Shown here: piece by piece, positions 24,899-37,400 of the stretch
Layout: the number at the start of each line of letters is the position of its first letter
Numbering within the stretch: position 1 is the first letter of the stretch
Made by a program: the position numbers and the translations under genes
Source of the DNA: Lineus longissimus
Taxonomy: Eukaryota > Nemertea > Pilidiophora > Heteronemertea > Lineidae
Direction of reading: 5' to 3'
Assembly (NCBI RefSeq): GCF_910592395.1
Contig: NC_088322.1
Span: forward strand, 8,799,431 to 8,863,430
DNA: 64,000 nt
The notes under the pieces: generated by a model
The model's input: the letters and a program-made list of their open reading frames with translations, nothing else
The model's database searches: none
Told to the model about the DNA's origin: nothing

Positions 24899-25806
24899 AA
24901 AAAGGTACAACCATGGCAAGACGCTTCTTCATCGGTCTTTTCATCAGCCTCGGTTTCATCGGCGCGGCCATCCTTATTTTTCTTCTTCATCTCAGAATTT
25001 CGCCACATCCACAGTTCGCGAGATATCAGCGGCTGCCGAGATGTCTCGATTGCGAAACGTTACAAGCGAACAATGAACCGTGGCTCTTAAGTCCAGCAGA
25101 CTTTGATAAAAAAGGGATAGATGATAATTTTAGCAGAAAAATGTCCAAAGATGAGATAAAGCATTATGCAGATTTGTTGCGGAAATTTGACGAGCTTTGT
25201 GAAAAGGCCGACTTGACCTATTTCCTGTGTGGCGGCACCTTGTTAGGGTCTTACCGCCATTTTGGTTTCATTCCTTGGGATGATGATGTCGATGTGATGG
25301 TGGCGCATGTGGATAAGAATAAGACGTTGAAGGCTTTATCCGTGCCTGGTTATGAATGCGTCACTGATCACCACATGAGATGGAAATTCAGTGACAAAAC
25401 AGACAAGTTAATCGGAGACTTGAACTGGCGTTGGCCGTTTATTGACATCATATTCTATGAGGAAGAGTCCGATAACATATGGAACATTGACAAAACACGC
25501 TTTGCTGACGAAATTTACAAAAAGGATTGGGTCTTCCCGCTCACCAAACGACCTTTTGAAGGTTACTGGTTTTATGCACCAAAAAACACTACCATCTTCC
25601 TTGAGAGTAATATGGATTTGTCCACTTGTGTAACGTCCTCTTGGAATCATAGACACGAACATGGCTTTTCTCAACGATATACCAGAAAATGTGATGAACT
25701 CCGCCCATATTACGCCTTTGTAGATCGAACTCGAATGACCAATAGAACAGTAAAGGAGGCGCTGACGTTAGGGTCACAAGTTTTTGAAGAAGTTATATTT
25801 TTTTGA
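24899..25806 (+). CDS. LicD family type II membrane protein, copy 2
   Basis: ATG at 24913 (context acaaccATGg) opens a 297-residue protein: basic N-terminus MARR, one membrane helix (about residues 5-26), the conserved RISPHPQFAR segment shared with copy 1 (KISPHPALAR), and a LicD domain with GGTLLGSYRHFGF and PWDDDVD (acidic cluster about residues 123-127). LicD domains are metal-dependent transferases of phosphate-linked groups; a Golgi, lumen-facing enzyme is likely, with unknown substrate. The exon follows a tttcag acceptor at 24898 and stays open to that point in phase 1, exactly as copy 1, so an upstream 5' exon is likely even though a usable start lies here. It is strongly similar to copy 1 through the catalytic domain but lacks its Ser/Thr-rich stalk insert. 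The arrangement is a tandem duplicate. Confidence 0.93.
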
Positions 25807-27222
25807 TAGAAAGTGTAGCCATGTAAAGACTTTGAAAAACTATAGATTTTGGAAGACTGCCCTATGGGTAGGTTTTGTCTGACATTTAGTGCGATTGCGA
25901 CAACGCATGCGCTATGCAGCAGCGCTTTGTCATTTCACGCCGTACTGCTAGCACTCGTATACACAGTGAAATTCATATCAAATCGTGTAAATTCGCTCAG
26001 AGTGCTAACCCAACCTGGTGGCGGATTTTTTTAAAGTGACTGCAATGTAAACAATCTGGTATATTGATTGTAACAATTGATTCTGTAATCAATACGATGC
26101 AATGCAATGGAAACAATCTGGTATAGGCCTATTGATTGTAACGATTGATTCTGTAATCAATACGATGCAATCTACATCACATTCAAAAGTGGGTGCTTTA
26201 GGTAAAAAAGAGCATTATGAAGGGGGTATTATGATAATACCCCCCCCCCCCCCCTCCAGGCATGAATTCACCTATATTGCCTACAAAGTCGTTAAAACTC
26301 AAAATGTAAAGTAATTAATTTTTTTATGCTCTCATTTACCTAAATAATCCAGTTCTAGATGTGTCAAGCTGTAAAACTTGAGTTTTGGTTCATCTTAGTT
26401 CAAACAAAAGCTTTGCTAATTACTCATAAACATCACAATGTACAAAGTTTTGAATAATATCTTTTTACCTTTCAAAGACATAGATTCCCATGCTGCATGG
26501 CTTTTGCCCACAAATCATGTACTCTTTGAAATGCAGCACCGGTCGATTCTGATGGCCTAGTCACGTGGATTTCCCCTCAAAGGGACAATATAGGCAGCAG
26601 CTGGGTAAGCAAGATAAAGTCAAACCGAGTCGCCAATAAGGGTCTCTCACATCTCTCAGCACATCGAAATGATTCACGCTTGTATGAGGAATATATCCAG
26701 TGCTGAATCTGACATGACTCAGGACCATTATCGTGGATATTAGTCACCTAAAGATGGCCAAATTAGCCCCTCTGCTCCTGCCTATAGTCCCCATTCATTT
26801 TTTTTCATGTCTGTGCCTCTATTGTAAATTCGTTTAAAATAGTCAAACTTCTTTATTACCGATGCACATATTCAATAGATTCGCTTGCTAAGCATTTTAA
26901 TCTTTAAACAACTTAAGCCAAATTGAAGTATAAGGCAATAATAATTAGCTGTCACAGTAACTGATAATCCCCCCCCCCCCCCTCCAGGCATCCAATTGAG
27001 CGAGAATTGTAAGAAGTTTGTTCGATTGTCCCTTTCAGTGGTTTTCTGACAGTTTGTTGATGGTGACGATGGAATTGCCCGGAAAAAGTAGTAATCAGAG
27101 TAGCAAAAGAATCGCACTGCCCATAATTATGGGCACCTTCCACATAGGAGACTTTCCGTCCGAACAGACGCAATTAGATCCGGATGGGCGTCACACGCCC
27201 GAGTGCAGTTGCGAATCGAGCC
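25807..27222. other. Intergenic region between LicD copy 2 and the SOD gene
   Basis: No gene was seen. It contains a tandem duplication at 26041-26169, a C run at about 26240-26254 and another at about 26969-26982. Confidence 0.5.
26041..26169. repeat. Tandem duplication, unit about 65 bp
   Basis: AACAATCTGGTATA, then ATTGATTGTAAC and GATTCTGTAATCAATACG, occur twice in a row. The second copy has a small GGCCT insertion. Confidence 0.8.
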
Positions 27223-27737
27223 GGGAAGTTGTAATTTTACCGTCGCGTGGTGCGGTTCGGAAATTTCCGATAATTTATACCGACGCAATTGACCAATGAG
27301 AGGACCGATGAGAGTGTTTGTTTTCATTTACATCAAGCACGTGGCCTAGAAATCACGTTTTTGAGAATCAAGTCGTAATTGAATGAAGCTTTTTGAAGCG
27401 AGAACACGCAGCAGGTTGCCCCCCCCCCCCCCCAAAAAAAAACCCTGTGCCTAAAGTGAGATCCCGTGGATCCCGGATAATAAGACAGTTGAAGTTTCTT
27501 GCCCCTAATGCAGTAATAAAGATATAATAAATCTGTGATTATAGGACAGTGATTGCACAACCCATCCCCCACCCTTCCCCACCCTTAGCACGGTCATAGA
27601 GAGTAAAGTTAACCCGCTTACTCTCTTTGAACACATCTTGCGCCACATTATTCCCACCAAAAAACTGGGCGCTCCTCGCTTCCGAAGTTGTATTGTGATA
27701 ATGAGCCGCACCACGCGACGGTGAATTGGAACTTCCC
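27223..27737. repeat. 515-bp segment bounded by about 36-bp inverted repeats upstream of SOD
   Basis: The arms are 27223-27258 and 27703-27737. They contain a perfect 17-bp inverted core, ACCGTCGCGTGGTGCGG (27239-27255), with its complement at 27706-27722, and mostly matching flanks (GGGAAGTT..AATT). The right arm ends 130 bases before the SOD start codon. It is either a small DNA element or part of the SOD promoter region; no target duplication was found. Confidence 0.65.
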
Positions 27738-27867
27738 AGATGGAGCCAGACAATCTTGCAGTTCATCAAGTTGACGACAGATGGCAAAGTTATCGTTTTT
27801 CTGCATGATAAACAGGAATTCCCAGGCACACGTCATCAAAGGACAGGGTGTTCCCCAAAACAGCAAC

Positions 27868-30800
27868 ATGGCATATTTTTACTTACACGGTATAATATTA
27901 GGGATTTTTGCAACAATTCTCATCAGAACAGTCAATTCAACCGAGGCAGCTTATAGCAGTCTATTTAGTCCGTTGTGTCGGTTCGATTTGCCACCATTGC
28001 CGTACGCCTTGGATGATCTGGAGCCATTCATCGATGCGGCAACACTGAAAGTACATCATCAGGGCCATCACAAAAGTTACACTACCAAACTGAACGCGGT
28101 CTTGGAGGACTGGATTATAGAATGCAGCGTAAGTTATACTACATCGAGTCAGTGAAAGCCTCAAAATATGATGAACATTGGACGACATAGACAACGAAGT
28201 AAATTGCTTGAATAAGTATGAGTTTGCGTACCGTCACTTGTATGTCCTAGTAGACTTCAGTCGCCCGTGAAACGGGGATGGCAAAATGACCGCAGAGTAT
28301 TTTCGCAAACCATCATTGGCACGGTTGTGAAGTGCACATACAGCAGGCATATAAATGTAAACTTCACACTACTAGGCCTACCAACTGACGCCAGTCGTCC
28401 ATGGCAGCGGGTCTTTATGGCATCAGTCTTGACTCTGATGGTATCAACGACATCACACAGTACAGTCCCGTAATGGCCTGCGACCAGCACATATCCTAAT
28501 AATGCCACAAGTTTCATGTTGACATTGTGAGGTCATCAATTGTGCACACATGACAGTGCAATTTTCTTGAGCATAGAAATATGGAATTTTCTATTTGAAT
28601 TGATTGTGTTTGCATTGTATTGCCATTGCATTTGCATTTGCGTTAATATGAATGTGTCTTTTTGACCGCAGGTAAATTCAATCTTATATTGACCATGTTG
28701 ACAATGTGTTTAATAGCAGGCCTACTGTAGGGTTTTAAAAACATTGCCACTCTCAAAAGTTGATGATGTTGTTCGGCAGGCTCTGGGAATATACGTGAGG
28801 TTAGGTGCATAAATATTCTGTCATTAGACTAATCGTACAACAAGCATCCAGATCGAACATTTCGATCGTATTCATGGAAGATTAATAGGAATACCTTACT
28901 TTACGCGAAGAGTACAATCAATACAATATTCTTAAAAGTACAATCAATACAATATTCTTTTAAGATTGATTCTTAGCTGTGAGTCTTTATACAAGATCGA
29001 GAATCACACAAGAGTCTTGTGAAGGCTTTAGATTAAAGCATTTTATTACAATTTTCGACCGGAGCAGCCTTCAAACTATAAAGAATATACGATATAGCAT
29101 TTGTCGATTAAATAATTACGTACACCTTCGGGATTGACAAGTACTGTCCCTAATAGAAAGGTGTCCTGATTAGACAGATCACATTGAATAGCGGCAATCA
29201 ATTTTGGGCCAAAACTAGTCTCCTCGAGGGTGTCCTTATAAGGGAGGTGACCACAGGCGAGGTTCCCATGAATATGACTTCACTTTGTCTTAATTTCTTT
29301 CATTTGTAGGAATTCAACAAAAATCTGGTACACATTCTGCAGCATATTGAAGAAGTTCCCCTTGATCATAGGAAGTCTATCATAAACAATGGCGGGGGGT
29401 ATGTACAACGAAGGGACCCAAGATGGGGGTTTCAAGCTAAATATTTTGACATGTACATTTTTGATACACAAAGCGTATGTACAAAATTATAAAATGGATA
29501 TACTAATACTAAACATATACTCTAGTTTCGCACGCCTGACGTCCACTATAGTAAGCCAGTGTATGTTCACATTTTGGTAGGCCCACGACGGGAGTGAGTT
29601 TCTTCAGGCCTATACTTGATTGACCAGCAGCGTCAATGGCAATATAGAAGGTCTGAAAATTATCCCATTACCGGCCTAGAAATGTGCACTCCGTAGAGAT
29701 CAGGCTGGACGTTAGGAGTGAGAAACTAGAGTATATAAGTTGAAGTATGCTTGAACTCCCAACGGGTTACACTACAGGTAAATAATCTAAAGTGAATGCT
29801 AGAAGCGTAAGTGACATGTGGGACCAAAGTTTGAAGTTTTGGCGGCACTTCACCCAGCGGTCCAATTTATAACTTTTAAGGAAAGTGATGACATTTTTAA
29901 TGAAATGGCCAGGGCCATTGTGCTCACCTCATGTGGAGGAAAGATGGATAAAGAGCATGGTATTGTGTCATGTAGTGTTAGGTTTGATGTAGGTCCAAGC
30001 AATTACAATTTCCCCAAAATGGCCAATTTACAGTACATTCGACCTCTGTGACCTTGAAAAGTAGGTCAAATCAAAGAAGACCCGGGTGACACATTGAATG
30101 GTTGTTAGAATTAGATCTACCTATGATATAAAATTGGTGCCAATCGGGCAAGTCATTACTAGGAATAATGGCATTTTGAAGAATTTAGGATTTGGCCCCC
30201 TCCCTGGAGGCCAAACGGCAAATCAGATCGCACCAAACTTCGGTACCTGAGATCACCTGACCAAGGGGTACATGTGTACTTAATTTGTGATCAATAGTCA
30301 TTGCAGTTAAGAAACGTGCCATAGTTACGGCCTGACGGCGAATTTATGCCATTTGACCTCTGTGACCTTGACAAGAAAGTCAAATTGAAAACCTGTGTGA
30401 CATATACTGTATGGTGGTTAGATGTACCCATGATATCAAATTGTTGGCAATCGGGCAAGAAGTTAAGGAATAATCACATTTTTAAGGTTTTTAGATTTTG
30501 CCCCCTGGTGGTCAAGTGGTGAATCATATTAGACCAAACTTTGGTCCCTGAGATCACCTGACTAAGGGGTAAATGTGCACCAAATTTGGTATCAATAGTC
30601 ATTGCAGTTTAGAAACGTGCCATCGTTACATCCTAACGGCCAATTTACACCATTTGACCTCTGTGACCTTGAAAAGGAGGTCAAATCAAAAACCCGGAGG
30701 ATATATGATGCACCTTTGCTAGAAGTACCTACCATATTTTTTTCAAAATTTCCCGACTACTATTAAGGGAGATATTGCATATTTTCACTTTTAACATTTG

Positions 30801-32259
30801 GCCCCCTGGTGGCCAAACCATGAAACGAATCGGACCGAAACTTGGTCTCCAAGGTGTCATTACATAAGGGTACATGTGTACCAAGTTTCAACTCAATAGC
30901 CCTAACAGTTACGAAACGTGCCCTGCTAACGGACGACGGACGACGACGACGACGACGACGACGACGGACGACGGACGCCACGGTATGGGATAAGCTCACC
31001 TCTGCTAAGAGGTGAGCTAAAAACGTCAAGGTGAATGTTTTCGTTGATTGCCTGAAAATTAACTTTAGAACAATATATATATTGCGATCAGATTAAGATG
31101 ATAAGGTCAGTCAGAGCATGATATGCTAGTCTACTTGCAGGATGGATTCGATCAATCCCGCACGGTGAATGGTCTAAGAAAGAGAGTCGGGGCTTGACTG
31201 CGGACGGCTCTCTACCACTGACTGATCGAGCTCGAGTATAACCTTTTGTGCTAAAACTACATGTACCCCCCCCCCCCACCACCACCAACATTTATGAACC
31301 CCTGTTAACAATTCAGCACGTGTATTTCAGATTTGTAAACCACAACATTTACTGGGCGATCATGTCGCCCAACCCTGGCAAGAAGGAGCGGTTCCCTGAG
31401 GGAAAACTCGCAGATGACATGAATGAAGCGTTCGGAACGTATGAATCGTTCAAAGAGGAATTTACCGGAAAGGCATTGGCGCTTTTCGGATCAGGTCAGT
31501 TGTTGAATTAGCACGGTGTAATGTTGGTTGGCGAGGCATCCAATATAAGAGTCACATGAAATATACTTAGTAAGCTGCATGATGCCAGAAACTAAACAAT
31601 AGGCACCACACGCTTCCCTCTTCTGTATACAGCCGGCGTGGAAGTTGAAATGCCCTTAAGAACTACTACAATCCGTCAGAATAAAATATGGCCGGATATT
31701 TTTCGAGGGGGACATTTTTTACTTCTACACTTAACCTGTATAACTCATGTCCGCCTAAAATACATTCCCCGCTTCCGACATGTGTGGTGCATAAATGAAC
31801 CGCCCATCTCGCTCTTCGGAACGTCAACCAATTTATCCTGAAAATAATTTGTATTAACACCAGTCGTTTCGGAGGCACATTTCATGGAGTTTCTTAACTA
31901 ACCTGTCATACATCATCCTTAAATATCCTATGCACTCAATATCAGCAATCCGATCTTCAGGCTACGTGTGGTTGTCTCGGAAATCCACTCCCAAAGGCTC
32001 AACCCTCGTCATCACGACAACAGCAAACCAGGACTCCCCCATTTCAGACGGCCTCCGACCCATACTCGTCATCGATGTCTGGGAACATGCATACTACCTC
32101 AAGCATCAAAATATCCGTCAAAAGTATGTTGCTGACTGGTGGATGGTTGTAGACTGGGTTCAGGTATCCAAGCTTGATGAATGGTGGGTTACGGAGGGCA
32201 GCAAGGACAATAAAGACAAGGAAGAGAGAAAAGCAGGGAAAAGACATGGTGAACTTTAG
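27868..32259 (+). CDS. Secretory Fe/Mn superoxide dismutase
   Basis: Four exons: 27868-28128, 29310-29398, 31331-31494 and 31961-32259. All have GT-AG sites and consistent phases (0, 2, 1), giving 270 residues. The enzyme converts superoxide to oxygen and hydrogen peroxide. All family landmarks are present: the helical hairpin LPPLPY...HHQGHH (first ligand His), NNGG-GFVNHNIYW (second His), NQD (active-site Gln) and DVWEHAYY (Asp and third His). The start is unusual: MAYFYLHGIILGIFATILIR is a hydrophobic secretion signal, not an Arg-rich mitochondrial presequence. The tail after the domain is Lys/Glu-rich and ends KRHGEL. I infer entry to the secretory pathway, with export or possible ER retention. 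The invariant GSGWGW is GSGYVW here. Intron 2 carries a 1.2-kb repeat. Confidence 0.95.
29138..29254. repeat. Interspersed repeat family 1 (GGACACC type), in SOD intron 1
   Basis: The segment runs from CTGTCCCTAATAGAAAGGTGTCC to GTGTCCTTATAAGGGAGGTGACCAC, i.e. inverted, degenerate versions of the same end. It is related to copies at 39196-39398, 44547-44693, 56873-57046 and 58021-58182. Confidence 0.7.
29830..31019. repeat. Interspersed element with about three 305-bp internal repeats, in SOD intron 2
   Basis: Recurring blocks read GACCTCTGTGACCTTGA (near 30040, 30357 and 30658), GGCCCCCTGGTGGCCAAA and GTGCCAT..TTAC, spaced 300-315 bases. The right end has a GAC microsatellite (about 30937-30975) and the short hairpin CTCACCTCTGC..AGAGGTGAG at about 30996-31016. 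No coding potential was seen, and I do not assign a class. Confidence 0.75.
31638..31730. repeat. Interspersed repeat family 2 (ACTTCTACAC type), partial copy in SOD intron 3
   Basis: It matches 34178-34350 at both ends (GAAGTTGAAATG and CATTTTTTACTTCTACAC), with the middle deleted. Confidence 0.65.
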
Positions 32260-32295
32260 ACTATTAGACTATTAGACTATTAGACTATTAGACTG
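32260..32295. repeat. 8-bp tandem repeat abutting the SOD stop codon
   Basis: Four and a half copies of ACTATTAG start immediately after the TAG stop (32257-32259). Confidence 0.9.
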
Positions 32296-34474
32296 AAAGC
32301 ATTTTTTATATTTTCCTTCCACACCCATGTTTACAGGGCAGCATTCAGGAAGTCGGATGATGGGATGTGTGCGCCACTTACACCAACATTAAACATGTTT
32401 TCAAGAAATGAACATGCATGTCCAAACATGTACAATTCGAAACATGTTTGCTTGTGTTTGGCAACGTCCCCATATACATGTACCAAACTCTCTCTCGCCA
32501 AAACGACTGCATGTATATACATTGTACGTATCGAATGTATTCTGTGCGTATTTAGGAAATTGGAAATATTGAGCTTCAGTGCGAATCTTTTAATGAAGGA
32601 TGTAGGGCTTGAAAAACCTACACTCCGTTTCTGTTGAACACCGAACACACAATCGGACGTCTTAACTTTGTTAATACATGCTTTATTCAACAAAACTAAG
32701 CCTGACATGTATGTCTAACATTTTGTCTACCGAAGGCGAACAGTTAAAACGCACACCCTAAGCAAAACATTTAAAAATGACTTGCATGCGGTCAAATTTA
32801 TTTACAGCTTGAAAAGCAGATAAGGATAATATCCTGTCATTTTCACTAATCAGATGCGAGTGGTCTAATTTGCTATATCAAGGAACATCAACAATGTAAA
32901 TTGCATATATTATACAAACAAATAAAAATAACAAGAATGCCACTGTTTTATTTATCCTCATCCCGAATCCAAAAAATACACGCCCTCCATGGTCCAGTTT
33001 TTGCACTGCGGGAAAAAAACGAGATCCGGTGGGGTGGTTATTGGTGTCAGGGGATAGGTTGCATCGTAATTGAAACATCCAGTAGTGGTTTTGTTCGGAT
33101 ATAGGTCTAGATTTGTACCCGATCGTCTCGCATATGGCAGCACGGAACGATGGGCAAATAAGACGATCGGTGTTGTCTGCCATGTTTGATGTAAATGTCT
33201 ATATATGTATGCCAATTCGATTTCGTACACTACTCGGATTGTTACATCGTGCATGTCAAATATCCCAACTGCAAACGCTGATTCGCTCAGAGTATTTATG
33301 AACATGTGGTTTCCATATTGAACCATGCACGTACATGTGACATCATGAAACATGGCCGACATAAACACCTTGCGAACTAAAAACCAGGACACTGTTGATT
33401 AACAACCACAGCATCTTTGCAATAACTGAAAAAGGTGCACAAAAGAATACCGGACGCCAAGCTGTAGCATCTACATTGTAGGCCAGAGTCCTCTATTAAA
33501 ACCTATGTACATTACGTGTACATTGTTGTGCATACGTTTTGGTAAAAAAAGTACACCTTGGACCAATCAATCTGCACAAAATTTCATATGTGTCAAGAAG
33601 AACCCTTTACCAATAGCATAATAAAGTTTTTAAAAATTCCAATACCGATTGCCTGAGAAAAAAATATTTCCGTACACCATATCCATCAAAACGTCACTGG
33701 CGCATTGATATGGCCCTGTCAAAGTACAAGTTCTAAACTGACCAGTGAGACCACATTTTCTTAAATATGTTATCAAAGCATATTTCTGTGATGGCCCGAC
33801 TCTGTAGATTAAGAATCAACCATAGATTGAGAATTAATTCCACTTTGGTCCATTCCAGCCATGTATTTACCACAACTTGACATTTTGATAAGTTCTATGT
33901 GACTTTGTGGATGAATACATGTCTCTGCCCTGTATGAGTAAACTTTACAGCTGATCCCGACGAGGCATTAATCATAAGCGGGATTTCGGAGAGTAACAAC
34001 TTTTGGGGCCTTTTTGGGAGGTTTTCGTGGTCACTCCAATTGGAGTATTACAAATATATAAGTTCCTAGTAGCTGCGGTCATGACATGCTTATCTACGAT
34101 TCTAAATTTTAGAACTCTTATCCACAAACAATAAAGTAAATACATGCAAAGAGACAACATTTCTAGTTATAAACCTAGTGTAGACGTTTGAAATGTCCCA
34201 GGATAGAATGTCCAAGGAAAAAAAGGATTCCACTTCAGGCGTTAATCTCTGAGCTTTTAACAGTCATGGCCTCTATAGAAACATACCACAATCCTTCAGA
34301 ATATAATATGCCAGACATACTTTTTCAGGGTACATTTTCTACTTCTACACCGGCAGTACTATTTTCTTTTCGAAATAAAATATAAAAAATGGCTCGAACT
34401 AGTGTCCTTGAACCGCACACACGCAGTAAAATGTAACTGCACGTTAATTACAATACGTCATTGCCGTCTAGACT
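32296..34474. other. Region between SOD and the coiled-coil gene pair
   Basis: This holds the SOD 3' UTR and intergenic DNA. An AATAAA lies in an A-rich stretch near 32918 and could serve SOD. The 144-codon minus frame at 32958-33392 lacks splice context or family resemblance. A family 2 repeat is at 34178-34350. Confidence 0.45.
34178..34350. repeat. Interspersed repeat family 2, full-length copy
   Basis: 173 bp from GTGTAGACGTTTGAAATG to CATTTTCTACTTCTACAC, so the ends are inverted relative to each other. Related copies are at 51133-51285, 55086-55233 (opposite orientation) and 31638-31730. A MITE-like DNA element is the simplest reading. Confidence 0.75.
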
Positions 34475-37400
34475 TTAGTTTGACACCTCAACCGGCAGTC
34501 CAAACTGCAGCCAATTTTCTGCAGGTTGCTGGAAAGAGTGACGAATCTCCCTCTCCTCCGTCGTTATGGCACCCGCAATATCTGTACCAGTCGCACTCGG
34601 ATCGACTGGTCCACTGTTCAACTCTAATCGTCTGACGAACGCTTCATCCTCAAGCATCCTCTGTGCTTCTGATTTGTTAGGCGTTTCCCGCAAGAACGCC
34701 TCCATTCCAGCTTTGACCGTGCTCATTCCCTTCCCACAGGAAATGGATATATCACGTATGGCTACGCACCTGAATGAAAAACAATTTCATCTAAAATGTA
34801 CTTTTAGAATGCAATAACAAAATATAAATGCAAAACAAATTAGAATTGTCAGTTGAGTCTTGCCAGACTCTAGAGTCTACGGCTTTGGGGGGGGGGGGGT
34901 GCCATTATTGGGAACGCGAGAAATTTGCATGAAACTTGGAAGATAGCGAAGAAGAATGACACGAACGACGTGAATGCCATGTATGAAACACACGCGGTAT
35001 CCTCGTGCCGTTCAATTCTTTACATGTATTGCTCAGTCTATTTCCATACGCATCTTCCACCGGGGACGATGTTGATCAAGGAATTCCCCGGGGTATCAAC
35101 ACCTTGCCATCTGAAGATGGCCAGCGGTACCAGGCTATGATTTTTAGCTATGATTTGTGGCGAAACAACTGATCGAATAGCGGTATAAAATAAGGGCTGA
35201 TCGAATTTCAATCCCAGGCGCAGAAATATTACAATACGAGACAATCGGAAGCAAGGGAACGAACATTTTCAGAAGAATTTCCTTTATTGGTATTGCTGTA
35301 AGCGGCGAGTTCTATGCCGTTTCACATGCATACCTCTGTGTATTTTCATACGTGACATCACCCTGGAACCCAGACTGTATGTTCAGTTCGCGGACAAGGT
35401 TGAATCTAGATACCATTTACAGTGCATTCCATTATGTACGTGCATACGCCACGTCCACCTGGGACGAGAGTGTGCCGGAAAAATTTTCTGGGGAGAAGAA
35501 TCCCTACTAATATAGAAGTCTCCAGCTCAAAGCCGGACACTAAATATAAGCTTAATTAGACAGACTGTGGGGACTTTATTATGAACAGAACGGGTAGATG
35601 CACATTAGTTGCAGACAACGGCGCACTGTGGAGCTCCCGTAGCTCCAGGATTGTTTGATTAAAAGAATGGAGCATCATTCGCCTTACCAGGCTGTAGATC
35701 AGGATACAACCCCATGGCTTAGCACACATGTTGCCAAAGGCTGGGCATGGTTGAAACTGTAGGATGGTGGGAAATATATATTGTTGACAGCTAAACATTT
35801 AATTCCAAAGGGCAAATTTAAAGAGCTTACCTTGCCATGTAGATGATCCCTTGTCGCTTGAAGGCCCTCGATCGCAACAGCTTCTTGATGACCTGGTTAT
35901 CGGACTTCTTCAAGCACTCAATAAAAGGCTCGTTGTCAGTAAGCTGCGCGATGGCCATCTCCATCTTTCTCCAGAACGTGTGCATAGCTTGCATGGTCAG
36001 GTAAGCATTCTTAATAGCTTCTAGCCCTTTTGCAAGATATTCACCCTGCTTGGCCAGGTCATTTCGTTCCTTTTCCGTCTTCTGAAGTTTTTTCTCTTCC
36101 CTCTTCTGCTCTGCAGCAACAGTCTTCAAAGAAGACCTCGCTTCTTTTGCTTCTTCTTGTGCTTGGACATTATGGTTCCAGCTCCGAACCCAGTTGTAAT
36201 AATCAGAACCGACTTGAGGTGTTTTATTGAACGCATAACGAATACACCAAAAGCCGTATTTCAGAAAGTTGATTTCTCTTGTCATGGTTCTGTAAGTTTC
36301 ACCAGCCATTTCAGCCTCATTAAGGGTAGATTGAGCTATGTCATTCAGCTCATGAAGATCATCCAACTTCTCATTGGTACGATCCATCTCCTGATCCTTT
36401 TCTTCAACCTTATTACTTTCATGGACCCACTCATGTCCAGTGTTTTCCAACAGCTCCTCCGTATTTGTTATTTGATATTCCAAGTCCTTGATAATCTCCG
36501 CTGTCTTATCTTTCATCAAAGAGGCTTTGCGACCAAGGCATTCTAGGTTGATGATGGCCTGCTTCTCAAGTCCTTCTAAACAATGAGCGAAGACCGTTCT
36601 GAACGTTTCCAATATTGATCGACATGTACTGGTGAATAGATCAAGGGTAATGGTACATTTATCTGACAACGGCTTCAGCCCTGCACGCCCCAGTTTGTGG
36701 AGGTCCATTGCAAGTTTGTTGTTCCCGGACGCTAGAAGGTGAAAGTGCGTCAGGCGAACACAGCTGACAAACATTTTCAGGTTTTCCACGAAGCTTGGTA
36801 CGTTGAATTCCGGGATTACCACTTCCTTGGCGATGGTTATGAGAATTGAATCCGACTGTGGGATGGCGTCGAGGCTGTACTCCTTCGTTCCAAATGAAAT
36901 GGCGCAAGGATTCTGCAATGATAAATGCAGTGTGTTCTATCAGAATCTTTCAAGAACCTCTTGTGTCCGTAGTTCGAGGTCACCATAATCTCACTTTGAA
37001 TGAACTTGCCACTACATACCATATCTAGCTGCTGCACCATACATTCGGAACTAGTAATGCTTATGAGTTTTGTCTCAAACAATAGCAGCTACGAAGGGGT
37101 AGGGATTCTAACCATCATGATCAGGACCTCAACTTATCCAGGACAAGACGCTCACAGACCATGATGGTCAAATGTGTTGGACAATGAAAACTACGACCAA
37201 CACAGGCAAATCCATCTGAGAACAGAGAAGAAGACCAGAAGCATTCGGGATGTTTTTAAAAACTCCTGCTTTGAGGCCTTCACGTAAGAGCAGAGTCTTT
37301 CAATACTTAAATTAATCAAGTGAAAGACTCTGCACAGGCAAATCAAGGTGGATTAGGGTTGCGAACAACCCCGGGGAACATACCCATTTGGGGATATATA

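Noticed and set aside
32958-33392. 144-codon minus-strand open frame
   Set aside because: No family resemblance, no splice context and a lopsided composition (many Met, Tyr, Phe); probably chance.
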